Origin: Micropterix aruncella
Taxonomy: Eukaryota > Arthropoda > Insecta > Lepidoptera > Micropterigidae
Direction: 5' to 3'
DNA: 64,000 nucleotides
Assembly (NCBI GenBank): GCA_944548615.1
Contig: OX155972.1
Span: forward strand, 4,205,625-4,269,624
Shown here: piece by piece, positions 1 through 12,600 of the stretch
Layout of the letters: each line of letters starts with the position of its first letter
Numbering within the stretch: the first letter of the stretch is position 1
The notes under the pieces: model-generated
What the model was told of the DNA's origin: nothing
Seen by the model: the letters and a program-made list of their open reading frames with translations, nothing else
The model's database searches: none
Position numbers and translations under genes: made by a program

Positions 1-392
1 CATGTTCCGGCCTAGTTAGGTGACGTTGCCACTGGACTATGCGATATTTTCATTTTCTGTTATTGATTCAATGTTTAAAATATTTTTGTGTTTCCCAAGC
101 AAAAATTGGTAACACACACATATTTCCATTACACATTACACTAATTTTACTTTTTTGTTTATTTTATTCAGGAAACAGATAGTACAAAAACATATTTACT
201 TAATGAAAATATAACAAACATAAACCATTTATATGTTTCCACCAATTAAACGGTCATATAGTGCGTTATTCTATATAAAAGAAAAGTTTATAATATATAA
301 GCATTTTTTAAAGTGAAAAGTGAAATTATTAGGGTTTTTTAAATAAACAGAAAATATTCTGAAAAGTAATTGCTAAGTTGGTAATCGACTAC
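1..392 (+). other. Left edge, no recognised gene
   Basis: AT-rich sequence with no ORF or terminus recognised. Confidence 0.5.
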
Positions 393-702
393 GATGTTTC
401 GGCCATGTTTGCCGAATGAACGATAATCGCTTGCCACGTAAACTTCTTTGGCGAGACCGTCCGACAGAATGGAGAATTCAGCGATCGGCACCGAAGAAAA
501 CCTGGCTAAATAACATCAAAGACGACCCTAAAAATCAACGATTATCGGCTAGGGATACTCGAGACGTGGCAAAAATCGTCAAGAATGAAAGCGAATTGTG
601 AATGAAGTAGGAGATCCAGCGGCACCGACAGCAGCGTATTGGCTGCGAGGGCGACCCCCTCCCCAATCGCCGGCTACGGAATAAATAATAATAATAATAA
701 TG
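393..702 (+). mobile_element. LINE reverse-transcriptase C-terminal stub
   Basis: Reads FGHVCRMNDNRLPRKLLWRD, then KKTWLNNIKDDPKNQRLSAR before a stop, followed by sequence resembling a Gly/Asp-Pro tail and an AAT microsatellite at about 683-702. The GHV-R-M...LPRK..PKKTWL order is typical of RTE/CR1-like LINE ends. No catalytic part remains. Confidence 0.7.
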
Positions 703-828
703 ACTAAGTTACTAATCAGTCCAAAGTAATAAACGAGTAAACATAAAGTAAATAGAGCAGAAAAAACAGTAAATAGAATAATAATAATAATAATTAAAAG
801 TTGTTATTATTAAAGTAACAGTTGTGTC

Positions 829-890
829 TCCCCATGACTTTCCCGGTAGGTAGCCAGGAATTTATTTCATCTGAATATTTATTCCACAAA
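829..890 (+). repeat. Short dispersed repeat shared with 15190-15250
   Basis: CTCCCCATGACTTTCCCGGT, then AGTAGCCAGGAA-like sequence and TTCATCTGAATAT occur in both places in order. The other copy lies within the larger Helitron, so this may be a Helitron-derived scrap. Confidence 0.5.
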
Positions 891-1089
891 TGAAGTCGAT
901 GAGCAGTTGGCGAAAACTACTTTTAATATGCGACGCAAAGCAATGAAAATTTGAATTTCGAACGCGCGTAATCTCATTTAATATAACAAAAATCAAATTG
1001 AAAACGCGAGTCTCCGTGAGCCTTTGAATTTGAATTTCGAACGATCCATGCATCACAAGCGTTGCCGACAAGCAAGTAGCCTTACTAAA

Positions 1090-2600
1090 TAATTAGTGTA
1101 TGGCTGACTTAAAATTTTTTTTTTTTTTTTAGTTTATTATTAAGGAAACTTACATTATTAAGGAAACTTACAGCTATTACAGGAGAAATATCAGAATTTT
1201 ATTTATAGACTACAATGCCAGTTAAAAGTTTCCACTTAAAGATTTCCACTTAATATTACGACTTTAAATATTTACGACTATAAATATGAGATTATTTATA
1301 TCTAATATATTTACGAATATATGCTACTTAAAAAAATATGACTTAAATATCAACCAAAATTTCACAAAGTGATTTCGGCCCAACGAGGCACCTGTGTACC
1401 GAATTTCAAGTTTCTAAGTCCAATATTTCGAGATGGAATCGTGGACCGATTCCAACCACAATCTTTTCAACCCTTGCCATGACCAAATGATGCCTGCATG
1501 CCAAAATTCAGGTCAATCAGACGAGTTCTCTTCCTGGAGGAATACAGACAGACAGACAGACAGGAAAGTAAAAAACACACTATTAAATTCGATCATTTTA
1601 ACGCTAAATCTAATAGAAAATCGCATCGGATTTTTTATGTTTCTTTTTATTTTTAAATTAGTTTTTATGATGATTCTTCAAAAAAATACCTTACCTACAG
1701 CCATATAGGTTTTTAAAAAATCCTTGCCAGGAAAGTGAAAACAAATTATATAAATATGAGTTGTGGTGTTTGTTTCGACCAAAACATCGCCTAAGCAAGT
1801 TGGGAGAGAGTGAAAATGTCTCAATTCGGAGAATTAAGGTCATCCCATGAAAGCTACAGCATATTACGTAAACGGCTGGCAGAGCTACGTGCGAATGAGT
1901 GAAGGCAAAGATCGACAAACCATACGTGTTTAAGCAAGTAAATAACTATCGTAAGATGAAACAACCTGTAATATTATCTAAGAATAGTATAGTGGTGAGT
2001 GAAAAGGGACCTTAAGTCCATCACAGTATACCAGACAGTAGCTTCTCTTAGAATAAAATTGAAATCGAAGCAAGTGACGTCAGGAATCTTAAGGGCTACC
2101 ACAAATCGTAATATGATTACTCGTCTTCATTTTGAAGCATCGTCCTGGCCATATTTACGGTTACCGGCGGTGCAGATGCTATTATGCTACCGATTTCTTC
2201 TGAGAATACCATATGGCGTCGACTCATAAATCTCCACAAAAAAGTAATGGTAAGAGCGGAAAGAAACTGCGCCCACAGCGCGTCACAGCCCACAGCGCCG
2301 TAACTATGGGCCTAAGGACGCGACATGACTTACCCCTGGCCTCACTTCCGTCGCACCCTCTTTCCGCATTACCTTGTAGCTCTTGAGTGAACTTACTGGG
2401 TGTTATTATACTGTGCGTCCACTGAGCAAGTACTATTTTGCGTACATATTTAAGATACGCCCTCAGCAACTTGAAAATAGAATAATAAAATAGGTTTATC
2501 GTACGATGCTGGAATATTGTAAAGCTGTCATCCCTAATTATGTCGAGGGTGAAGCATTGACATATAAGTAACTAGACCCCGTGACCAGCCTGAGAATGCG
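1090..2600 (+). other. Unassigned AT-rich region with small repeats
   Basis: An 18-bp unit (ATTATTAAGGAAACTTAC) is tandemly doubled at about 1134-1171. The stretch at 1365-1562 (CCCAACGAGGCACCTGTGTA, CGAATTTCAAGTTTCTAAGT, ending in GACAGACAGACAGACAGG) resembles the 3' end of a LINE. No host exon seen. Confidence 0.45.
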
Positions 2601-2606
2601 TCAGGG

Positions 2607-2822
2607 GAATAGAAAGAGACAGCTGCATATAGTACCCCCTCAATCCTTGTCTTGTCGTGCAAGCACGGAGCCACGTACATATATCACTATGGAAACGCTT
2701 ATATATCACCATGGCAACGCTTCAACGCCATAAGTCTGCTTTGCTATGGATAAACGCTCATGCGCAACTAGACAAGGATGGAGGGGGTACTACATATATG
2801 GAGCTGTCTCTTTCTATTCGGT
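2607..2822. repeat. Small foldback element
   Basis: GAATAGAAAGAGACAGCTGC through CCTTGTC at 2609-2655 is the imperfect inverse of 2772-2822. The loop contains a doubled TATATCAC.ATGG.AACGCTT motif. Confidence 0.65.
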
Positions 2823-4299
2823 GAACGTATTCACTCACAGCCCGCCTTCGCACTCCCGTTCTCTGTTCTATACATCTGTGGGGTGAAGAGTCTGTTGGAA
2901 TGTGTTTTTTGACGTGACAACGTCTTATAAATCGATGGAGCCTGCTGCACGCACGAAAAAACATGACCCATGCGGCGTTACCTCGCTCTGAGGCGTTCCA
3001 TTTATTATATTTATTATTCAATATAAATGCTGCCATCTACCGGTTGCGACAACAATTATTTACTAACCTCAGTCTAAAATAGTAGGAATGAAAATCACTA
3101 GATTGATTTAAATTCTTGATATAATTTTATATGTATTGTTGATATACGGAATGTTATTACTGAACGGACAATTTTCTTGTCCATCATTACGATGCGCTAT
3201 CTAGCGGTTGGTAAAATGTCGCTGATATTGTTTATTTACGACGTATTACCTACCGCTAGATGGCGCAGCGTGCTCAAACGCTTCTCAAACCATTATTTAA
3301 CAGTTTGAGATTTCAAACTTTCAAATTAAAAAAAAACAATAAACTTTTAACAATAAACAATTAGGTATACAATTATACTGCTATACAATAATGCATTTAC
3401 ATGTTGTAGTCAAATCGGTGAGTATAAAAGCATATATTTTTGGGTGTTTGTAATAAACAATATCAGAATCTTAAATGAAACTGCTTCAAATGCAACTATT
3501 CCATCAGTATTTTCTTATGACTTTGTCACGTTCAACTATCGTCAGTAACCCGACTTTACAGACAACCGATTTTTGTTTAGTATATCTACATCGAAAAGCG
3601 GGCAGTCAGATTACGTTGGTCTTGAGAAAATTAAAGGATGCTTCGATTAAATAGTCGTTTTATAAGGTCGGTGATAATGCGAGGTGATACTAAAAGAAGA
3701 ATAAGACGTAAACTGTCGACCATTTCTCAACAAAACTGTGGACAGTACAAGGCGTGCTGCTGATTCAACCCCTTTCTAACATTGCAACGGTGTGCTCGTA
3801 GTCGAGACTGCTCTGCGAGGACTGTGGGATAGAGCTTCATGGATCATTGTTATCAAAATGGCTCGCAAATGAAAGGTGGCATTTATACCATCTTATCTGA
3901 TCTTATGCTGTTTTCAATTGGAATCGTATGCGCGATGGTGTTTAGTATTCAAATCAAATGAAAAGTGATTTTCAATATGTGACTTCATGGGGTTTTAGAA
4001 ATGACCGATTTAGTTTAGTTCAATTGTCTAAGTGACTGTACATGATATGTCATAAAGGTACGTAGTTTCGTTAAGGCGATCATATACGTTCGGTGTGGAT
4101 TGCGTGGGATTGCTCTTAATATGTCTCGTACCCTGCGCTGCGGGTCGTGTGTGACGGCTTTTAGACTTAGACTCACAACCAGTCTACTTAAATACATTGT
4201 GATAAAGTCTATCAAATAAAATTAGCTCGACCATGTGATTACAAATTTCATGTCAATTTAAATAATTTATCGTTGTTTTATTCCATTTCAAAGTTCTAT
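2823..4299 (+). other. Unassigned region with one short palindrome
   Basis: Around 3193-3266 GCGCTATCTAGCGGTTGGTA and TACCTACCGCTAGATGGCGC form inverted arms with a loop of about 20-30 bp. No gene was recognised. Confidence 0.4.
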
Positions 4300-4575
4300 A
4301 CCTCTATAAAAAACACCTTTATAAGAAATTCAGTAAATTAGTCGTTTATTTATTTATTTATTTATTTATTTAAGTCCATAAAAAATACATTTGATTACAA
4401 AAACATTCTCTTAAATAATTATTTAAACATTTTTTTTTAATTTACCTAACTCGGAAAGAGATTCAGAAATAATAGTTTGTGGTTTACCACCTCACTAGGA
4501 ATAACCTGTATCGAGGTGGTACCAACAGAAATCGTATATTGCCTGCCGAAAGAGCATGATATACCCGCTCTTAGG
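4300..4575 (-). mobile_element. LINE 3' fragment with AAATA tail
   Basis: The minus strand reads TTSIQVIPSEVVNHKLLFLN before a stop and ends in an AAATA repeat (seen on + as TTTATTTATTT at about 4345-4371). The peptide is homologous to ITSIQALPSEVIKSRRIRTF at 16621-16690, so both come from one element family. Confidence 0.65.
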
Positions 4576-5146
4576 TTTTCATTTTATTTTAATATTTTTT
4601 TAAAACTTTATATTGCAATGGTATTTACAATTAATAATGGGGGTAGTTACTTTATTCTAAAATTTAAAAAATTTTGAAGATACCAAATTAAACAGAAGGT
4701 ATTTTTGTTCAAATATTCATAAATAAATATTCTTACATCTAATATAATACATACATAGATACGATTATCGCATAAACTTTACATGAATTTATATTAAAAG
4801 TATATATAAATAAAAATTATTATAAAGAAATACATACATTATGATAATTAAAAAATAAAAAATAGAAAAAATATTATTATGATAATACGAGTATATATTT
4901 ACATATGCAAAAATGCCTTGATAACTATTATCAAAGTCGTCGTGCGTAGATTTAGGTTTCAGATGGGAAATGCTCACATTTGGGACAGACAGTTCAATTG
5001 TTATAACCGCGACATTTGTTAACGCCTCTCCAATATGAAAAACTTGATTTAGGCGGATGGTTTAAAGATATTCTCAAAGGTAGTCAGTGCGATTGATTGT
5101 CTTGATATTCAGGATGACCATATATTCTGGAGTAACCTAGTCACAT
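4576..5146 (+). other. Unassigned AT-rich stretch
   Basis: Nothing recognised. Confidence 0.5.
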
Positions 5147-5149
5147 ATT

Positions 5150-5452
5150 GGGCTCGATTGAGTTTCTTTGTGAACTAAAACTGAAATTAGTTCAAGGTAA
5201 CGAGATAGAAGGTTAGAGCGGAATATGAAACGAACGATCGTCGATAATAACTACCTGTCCAACTTATACACATCCGAATAAATTTGAACACATTTCGTGC
5301 GGTGTTAAATTTAGATATTTTATCTTTTGTGGATAGTTTTAATGCGAAAAAGTGAAAACCGTTCATTTCACATTCCGCTCTAGCGCATTGCCCTGTCTCG
5401 TTCACACGGACTAATTTCCGATTTTGGATCACGAAGAAACGCAATCGAGCCC
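5150..5452. mobile_element. Long-inverted-repeat MITE (family M), copy 1
   Basis: Begins GGGCTCGATTGAGTTTCTTT and ends AAGAAACGCAATCGAGCCC, with ATT on both sides (5147-5149 and 5453-5455). The arms remain complementary for over 50 bp including AGAGCGGAAT/ATTCCGCTCT. A 3-bp duplication and GGG..CCC termini suggest a PIF/Harbinger-like origin, but no transposase is present. Confidence 0.82.
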
Positions 5453-5524
5453 ATTGTGTAATAATCGAAGTAATAACTATATAACTATAATTATAATTAT
5501 ATAACTATAACTATATTTGTGCCA

Positions 5525-5800
5525 TTCACGAACATTTTTACACGGCTGCCCAACAAAAAAGGTGGGTAATGTGTTCAGGGTTCATCTATGTATATTGTCC
5601 GTTTCTTTATTCCACCATAACTTTTAAACGCTTGAACCGATTTAGAAGTTTGTGACTTTGCTAGAATCTTTATGTCATCCCAAATATCATTGAGTACCCT
5701 AACTGTCCAAATATCAAGTAAGTAGTTGTCTAAATGTCCAAATGTTAATAAATTAACATAAATATATCGTTTTTAGTGTCAAATAAAAGGTCTGATTAAA
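5525..5800 (+). repeat. Dispersed repeat family B, copy 1
   Basis: Starts TTTTTACACGGCTGCCCAAC, then TTCATCTATGTATATTGTCC, TAACTTTTAAACGCTTGAAC and CGATTTAGAAG. Other copies are at about 9290-9500 (+), 23560-23770 (-) and 32930-33095 (-). The class is unknown. Confidence 0.7.
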
Positions 5801-6620
5801 TAAATTCCGGAAATATATATGTATCTATATGAAAAAATACATAAACCTCAAATATTTCACAAAAATATCGTAATAAAAATAATTGTGAATACAATAGTTC
5901 ACGGCATTTTATTCTTTTCAATATATTTACTTGTTTCTTATTCATTTCGGAAACTTTAAGTGTGACTACGAAACGTAGGCAGGCTGGGATTCTTTACTTA
6001 CTTATTCCTTGGTGGAAAGTGGTTCTCAATGGGCTTAGTTAAAGAGCTTAGCCAACGTCAGCCGTAAATAAAATCGAACGGATCAAAGGAATTCCGCGCA
6101 TCGACCGCATATAAAATGCCCATAAAGTATGAGCGGAACAAAAAGCACCGAGCGCAAGAAGCTCCCATCTGATAGAGTCGGGATGGGATGCCTGACAAAC
6201 GTGGAATAACTCTTCGCCGGAGTCTGTGTACGTCACAACGCACCGCCCCTGAGAAGATTTATATATCACGGTTTTTACCATTCGGTAGACAACACCAGAC
6301 AGAGTATTCTCAAGCTCTGTTGGAGGAGGTGTTCTTCTCTTGAGGAAGCTATATAGCATTGTGGCTAGACAACAAAAATATATGCACCTGAAGATAAATC
6401 AGTAGTAAAACAAATACATGGCTGACCACGCTGAATGAGTGGACCTAGATCCATCTTTTGCTGGCTCCATCTTTTGGGTAGCGAACGATTTCGTGCAGCT
6501 TGGGACATAAGATCAATTGTGTTTTCGGATTGGTCCAACTCACGATTCAACTCCTATTCAGAAGCCTCCTCGCGTAGAAGGCAACCCCGGTAAGACTCTT
6601 ACGTCTCAGGCTCACGGCTG
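5801..6620 (+). other. Unassigned region
   Basis: A 103-codon minus-strand frame at 6048-6359 has no recognisable domain. TTCGTGCAGCTTGGG near 6491 also occurs at 11503, upstream of another family A copy, so this region may be the outer part of that repeat. Confidence 0.4.
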
Positions 6621-7990
6621 GTGGATCGGTTTCTCCTAGGAGATTGTCTTCCGGCGCCCGGCGCTTCCGGACGTTTCGGCGACGCTAATCGTTTATGCAC
6701 TCTGACTAATTGGTGAAGGAGTCTGGAAACTATGGAAATATACTGTCTTCTAAGTACTGTCCTGTACTTAGAAAACAGTACATGTTGTTGGCGTTGTTGG
6801 GTTGGTAGGTACCGCTCGCAGGGTGATATTTAAATTTGTGCACTGTTTCAGAAGTTTAAAACAATGTTTCTTACCCAAATGGTCATCAATTTCAATGGTG
6901 AATGATGCAAAATGAAGCCTATTTCTTGAATAAGTTGACGATTTCGTTAGATGTACAGATATTGTACCTTCACTACTTTTTTTGTATTTAAAAGGAAGGA
7001 GCGACAATTTGACGTTTAAATAGCAGGCAGCGTTGCCAGATCTTCCAAAGTTGACTTGTTGCTATGCCATTCTTCAAACGACCTATCGGCTACCCGATCC
7101 CGAATAGTATGATGGGCAAAGGACGCCTAGGTCCACGATAAATTCTTATTGAATTACCCCTGAAATACAACAGGTAGAGACCGCGTAAGCGACTTCGGTC
7201 CCGTAACCAGTCGGGAAGAAGGAGGTATCCTGAATATTAATTCCAGACGAAATATCCTTCCAAAATCGGTACCTATACCGGTGCTTCGCCGTCAGGCGTT
7301 TGCCTCTGTCGGTCATGTAGAATTAGCTAGACTGTAGATTTGTATTGTCTCTAAGTCATCCGTGAGGGACCACCCCTCACAAGACTCCAAATTATTCGAT
7401 GTGAGGTGGTGGTGTCAACTTACGAGTTATCTCCGTATTTAAAGGCGGTTATGATGAAGCAGAGGATAATTTATTGATTGAACCGATTGAATATTGCCAG
7501 TTATAACGCTTGCCGAATTAACGAGTGCCCGGATTACTTTATCGAGACGCGATGGTTGCGCGACAGAGGTTATGTAGGAATAGTGGTTGAGGATCCTTTC
7601 CCAGTCACGGGGACTGGGAAAGGTAAGGAAAGAAAACCAAGGAGCCGGATCTGTTGAGCCACCTCGTAAGAGGGGTACCGGATATGCCGTCGCAACCTTG
7701 GGGGAAGGTGATCAATCGGGGACTGATCATTTGGTTGCTTTTTGGCCGGTTTATATAGGCGGTGCAATGATGCATTTTGAAATATTCTGAGTAAAAGTAT
7801 TGTTTCATCGTGCTGATTCATAGCCGCACGAGTCCAAATAATACCTGAATTGTGTCAGTGGATTTCACTGGAAATCGATGTATTTGTTGATCGTATGTAG
7901 TGGACTTAAGGTACGTTACACATCTACCCTCACCTCACAGGAGATAAAACGATAATTATCGTTAAAATTCATGAGGTGACGGGTTCGCCC
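6621..7990 (+). repeat. GC-rich dispersed repeat family A, diverged copy
   Basis: Shares GCACTCTGACTAA..GG.GAGTCTGG, CGGCTACCCGATCC, GGTAGAGACCG, GTAACCAGTCGGGA and AGATAAAACGAT..ATCGTTAAAA..TGAGGTGACGGGTTCGCCC with the other copies in order. Intervening blocks are expanded or interrupted (about 7400-7900). No ORF is shared between copies. Confidence 0.65.
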
Positions 7991-8116
7991 TCTAACAACT
8001 TTAACTCCACCTTTTGCTGTTTCTTTCAATACATTTGAATCTATTAGAAATTTACATACCTCAGCTTATTATTAATTACCAGCGATAACAACTCTCTACT
8101 GCTTCAATACAGAAGA

Positions 8117-9160
8117 TTTTATTATTTATTTATTAGTTTTAAATAGTATTCAAGGGCATTACAGATGAATCCAATTCGCCCTTGAATATTAAATCTAGAG
8201 TGTAAGTCTATAAATAAATGACTTACATAACTAAATTAATGCTTACATTGAACAAGAAAAAAAAAAAAAAAAAAAAACATAAAAATATAAAACTAAATAA
8301 AAGACATTATGATAAACATGAGATAGCAGGGAGTTGCCTTTTTAGCTGCCAAAGGGATGTACAAAAGATATCTATTTCGGTGGGTAAGGAATTAAGAAGA
8401 GCTATAACCCTTCCCACTGGCCTGTCTACAAAAATATTTGTACGATGGTACGGCACATAAACAATAGATGCGATCTCCTCGCTGTGTAATTTACCGGTAC
8501 GTACAATTCAAACTTACATAGTATCTCTGGCAAATAAATCGTTCCTTGAATTAGTTTATATGCAAATATAATTAGTGAAATATATCGACGAGTTTCAAGA
8601 CTGTTGTATCCTACCATTCCTAGCACAAAATCGGACGGAAATAAGTATGGATAAATATTGTATTTTCTGTAATAAATATATCTTAAAAATTTTCTTTGAA
8701 TACGCTCTACCATCTGAATGTATTTGTTTTCACTTGTACACCAGATGACCGAGTTATATTCAAGTATGCTACGGACTAAACAATTATATAGTAGAAACAT
8801 TACATGAATATTATTAAACTGTTTGCATATGCGAATAACAAAACCGACCATTTTGCTAGCACGATTGCAAATATTTGTAATGTGTGCACGGAAGTTCAAC
8901 TGCGTATCAAATGTAATTCCCAGGTCCCTCACCTCGGTTGACCTTTTTAACCTCAGATAGGTTACTGGAGAAACTTCCTTTCGAGAACATCGCTTGAGCT
9001 TTAGTCGGCGAGAAGGAGAGTTTATATGTTAAGACGGATGCCCTAACTTCACAGCAGATTTCACAGTTGTAGCTTTCTTTGGAGCCAAAACCCCAGATTT
9101 TGGTTACTGTTTTGATTAAATTTTGGATTCTTCTTCTAGTCTTCGACACGCGTTTCATCG
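8117..9160 (-). mobile_element. 5'-truncated LINE, RT thumb and C-terminus
   Basis: The minus strand carries LSFSPTKAQAMFSK in one frame, then RDLGITFDTQLNFRAHITNI, LVRSILEYNSVIWCTSENKY and MVERIQRKFLRYIYYRKYNI in the next, so a frameshift lies at about 8910-8935. The 3' UTR ends in an ATAAA-rich tail at about 8117-8145. The catalytic region is missing. Confidence 0.83.
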
Positions 9161-9289
9161 CCGCAAATCACCGCAATACTAACGGCCTAACTATTACTAA
9201 TGGTGCACAGTGTATAGAGATTTGTATTCGAATTCATCTTTGATCGAGATTCAGCGAGAGTAAGCGAATGCGGCACCCAACAGGCGGAT

Positions 9290-9510
9290 AGCTTTTTACA
9301 CGACTGCCCAACAAAAAAGAAGTTAATGTGTTTAGGGATCATCTATGTATGTTTTCCGTTTTTTATTCTACCGTAACTTCTAAGCGCTCGAACCGATTTA
9401 GAAGTCTGTAATATTGTTACAATCGTTACGTTATCCCGAGTGTCCCGAGATCATAATATCAAGTAGATAGTTGTATAAATATCCAAATATCCAAATGTTA
9501 ACCCCTCCTA
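9290..9510 (+). repeat. Dispersed repeat family B, copy 2
   Basis: Same order of blocks as copy 1, beginning TTTTTACACGACTGCCCAAC. Confidence 0.7.
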
Positions 9511-9957
9511 CTTGAGTTAACCATTCTTGGTTTGACGCTTACAAATGCTAAGATTTGAGCTAATCAATTTTGGTTAGCCAACGGTCACCTTGCAAAAAAT
9601 CCATTTAAAAAATAGAACGCGTTTCTAGATAGATAGATAGATTAGAACCGATAAGGTTATAATGTTTTATATGTCAAATTTCAATGCGATCATTTTAAAG
9701 TTATTCTTTTTATGATCCGTATAGTGGTTTACAAGTTATTTACATTTTTTTTTACATTTTCATACTCCAACGAGGTGGATGGAGACAGAAGCCAATCCAT
9801 CCACCACCCGAGCAGTTATAACGACTAAAGTCGTCTTTTCTGCCCGAGTTTACAAGTTATAGTCGTTTTACTCAAGGTCATTGACTTGCGCCGAATTTAC
9901 GCGCGAAAATGTCGCCGGCGTAAGTGACAGCTGAATTTTTACTTCGCGATTGCAGGG

Positions 9958-10025
9958 ATTGCATGCAAATTGCATGCAAATTAACATAAATACGCGATTG
10001 CATGCAAATTAACATAAATACTCTT
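9958..10025 (+). repeat. Tandem GCATGCAAATTAACATAAAT units
   Basis: The 21-22 bp unit occurs twice, separated by GCGATT and preceded by an extra partial unit. It contains ATGCAAAT, which resembles an octamer, but no regulatory role can be inferred. Confidence 0.75.
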
Positions 10026-10139
10026 ATTTCGTGTTTAGTGTTAAATGAAAGGTCTGATTAAGTACCTATATGGATAAATACATAAACAACAAATATTAAA
10101 ACCGCCATATTGAACATAACAAGTAAAGATTAAAGAATG

Positions 10140-10255
10140 TTTGGAATTATGAGTGCTATCTACACGTTGCGTTTCGTAGTAAAATCGTCATTGCCAAATC
10201 GTAGTGTGGTTTTAAGCAGTCTAATACTCTGTATAATCAATGGTAGCACTCGGCT
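10140..10255 (+). repeat. Dispersed repeat family C, copy
   Basis: GAGTGCTATCTACACGTTGC and GTTTCGTAGTAAAATC, then TCTAATACTCTGTATAATCA. A reversed copy is at 42540-42665 and a diverged one near 22815-22910. Confidence 0.6.
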
Positions 10256-10319
10256 TTCGAAGTGGCAATCGTCACCTTTGGGTGGCGCGCAAAATTATTA
10301 GAATAATAATATTTTATAA

Positions 10320-10665
10320 ATGTAATAGTTAATGTTAGAGCCGTTGTCCTTCTTTAAGCAATTCCAGATTCCAGAGCAAATGAAAAGCCTTGGAGAGGAC
10401 CAATTTAAAAAGATAATTATACATAATTTGGTAAGAAACCAAATTTATGGTATAAGGGAGTTTGAAATTTTGAGTTTATTTTCCATGTTGATGATTAATA
10501 AAATTCGTAAAGTTTTAAACATAATGGTATTATGATACATTGTAATTTTCATATAATTTATTATACATCTATTCATTAAAAAAAAATACGAAGGCATATA
10601 GCTGGATTGACAATAAAATATATATTTTTTTGATTATTCTACATAGAATTTGCATTTCTATTTTA

Positions 10666-10699
<34 letters not shown>
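10320..10699 (+). mobile_element. LINE extreme C-terminus with long poly-A
   Basis: The peptide IPEQMKSLGEDQFKKIIIHN and LVRNQIYGIREFE is homologous to the fragment at 44389-44536. The piece ends in an uninterrupted run of over 30 A at about 10668-10699. The long clean poly-A suggests a younger insertion than its neighbours, or replication slippage. Confidence 0.6.
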
Positions 10700-10702
<3 letters not shown>

Positions 10703-11500
10703 AGAATGCAATCGCTATGGCCGAATACGGCTAGAAGGATATATATATATATATATATTTTAATATATTATTCTCCCTGATTCCTAAATCACATTGGTAT
10801 ATTTCGATTATTTGTATGTAGATAATATTGAATATAATATTACAGCCATGACAACTATCACTATAGTTATGTTTTTATTAATTACATTTTTAGCATTTAA
10901 TTTTGTGACGCATACAAGTGTAGGAATGCCTATCTACTGGAGTAGTTGATTGTATTGTATTGTATTGTACATATAGAATGGCACTCGAAGAAGAAGAAAC
11001 TGGAATGAAACAGTTTCGCAATCGTTGGCCGGATCGCGTCGCCTAACGAGTATTGCGGTTTTTTGTCGCCCGGTTGGTCCTATTCTCAATTCAGAGCGCG
11101 TATCATTATTTACGGCGGTGATGTGTTGCGTTTTACACTGCTCGAGAGCGGCGCGGCATCGGCACCTCTCAGCGGTCACATCCACTCTTCTCGCTCTGAA
11201 CGGTGATTGACAGGTCCGACGGCAGCTGACAGACTCGGCGAGACACGGACACCGCAGCGGTTGGACACTGATTGGGAGGTGGCTGATGCAGGAATAACAC
11301 TGCTATGAGAATAGCTTCAACAGACGATCTTAAGGCTATCGCAGACCTACTCCCACTAGCCCTTTTACTAAAACAGAATGCTCCCAGATCGGCCATAAAA
11401 ATGTAGCAGATAGGCCTATGGAATAACTATGGACACTAAGATACCGCTACTGAGGATGATGTCATAAAAGATGGTATCAGTACATTCTCAGGTATCTAAC
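10700..11500 (+). other. Unassigned, with a GC-rich patch
   Basis: About 11020-11400 is clearly richer in G, C and CpG than its surroundings (for example GAGAGCGGCGCGGCATCGGC). No exon was recognised in either strand. It could be promoter-proximal host sequence or an old repeat. Confidence 0.4.
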
Positions 11501-12235
11501 TGCTTCGTGCAGCTTGGGCCTGATGACCTGTCTTTTAGCTTAGGGATCAACTCCTGGGCCCTGTTAAAGTTGGCCACGAAGACACATTTGTTCAGAATCG
11601 GTCACACTCACGGGTCAATACCCATCCGGCAACCACCACGTATAAAGTGCGAGTTCGGGTAGGACTCTGGCCTAAAGGCCAGTTTCCCCCAGGAGTCAAT
11701 CTTCTGGCGCGCATGGACGGTCTGCGCGCCGGCGTAAGCCAATTGATTATGCATTCTGACTAACAGTCGAGGAAGTCTGGATACAGTACTGTTTCCTATA
11801 GAGCGGGGGTGGTTGTTGACCTAACGGCGACTGCTCTTGAAACGACCATCGGCTACCCGATGAACAGCCGGTGAACAGCCGGGCAAAGGATGCCGTGGTC
11901 CGCGATAGATTCGGTAGAGACCGTATCACAGCTACGTACGGGAGAGGACCGAGCGAAGCGACCTAAACTTTGTAACCAGTCAGGAGGCAGGAGGTATCCT
12001 TCCGAACTGGTAGTCAGGAGGCGAGGCTGCCCGCTGGCTATCTTTCCCGATGCCTCGCCGTAAGGCGTTAGCCTCTGACGGGCAGGTGGCGTAACTAGAC
12101 AGTGGAGTCTACGCTCTAGTTCGAATCAAGTTCTGCGCTCACCACACGGGAGACAAAACGATCAAATATCGTTAAAACTTCCTGTGAGGTGGGGTGACCG
12201 TAGAAGACATTGGGACCAAAACAGCCCACAGTCTA
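11500..12235 (+). repeat. Dispersed repeat family A, good copy
   Basis: Contains the full block order: CAGGAGTCAATCTTCTGGCG, GCATTCTGACTAACAG, GGTGGTTGTTGACCTAACGG, CGACTGCTCTTGAAACGACC, GGCAAAGGATGCCGTGGTCC, GGGAGAGGACCG, GTAACCAGTC and the closing AAACGATCAAATATCGTTAA. Much more GC-rich than the window average. Confidence 0.8.
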
Positions 12236-12239
12236 GTTA

Positions 12240-12600
12240 CGCCATTCACCATGAGGAACAAAAGCCTTACCGGGAGAAACTTGGCGGTGGTACCCAGCGG
12301 GCGGCCTCTCGTCGCTGCCGCCGCCTTACTATTTATTAGTTTTGGTTAGATTTTCCGACCTCCCGACTGGTTACAGGTTTGAGGTCGCTTGCGCGGTCCT
12401 CTCCCTTATCTACCGTTGATTCGGTATCTGTCGAAAGAGTTTACAAATTTTAAAAAGTTTTGCAGAGTACAGAATATTTATGGAGCTATACCAATACGGT
12501 GGGAGGTAGTGGATAGAGTAAGAAAGAGGAATATATATGCAGATTTCTGCGCTGATTAAGTCGGAGCTGTTACATTCCATTTTAACTTTGTTATGTACCA
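12240..12600 (-). repeat. Inverted piece of repeat family A
   Basis: At 12340-12406 the minus strand reads GGGAGAGGACCGCGCAAGCG, then ACCTCAAACCTGTAACCAGT and CGGGAGG, matching the + strand of the neighbouring copy at 11940-11990. Confidence 0.6.

Noticed and set aside
11020..11400. CpG-rich patch as the Nox promoter
   Set aside because: 29 kb from the first recognised exon with no exon or initiator to link it; it may be an old repeat.
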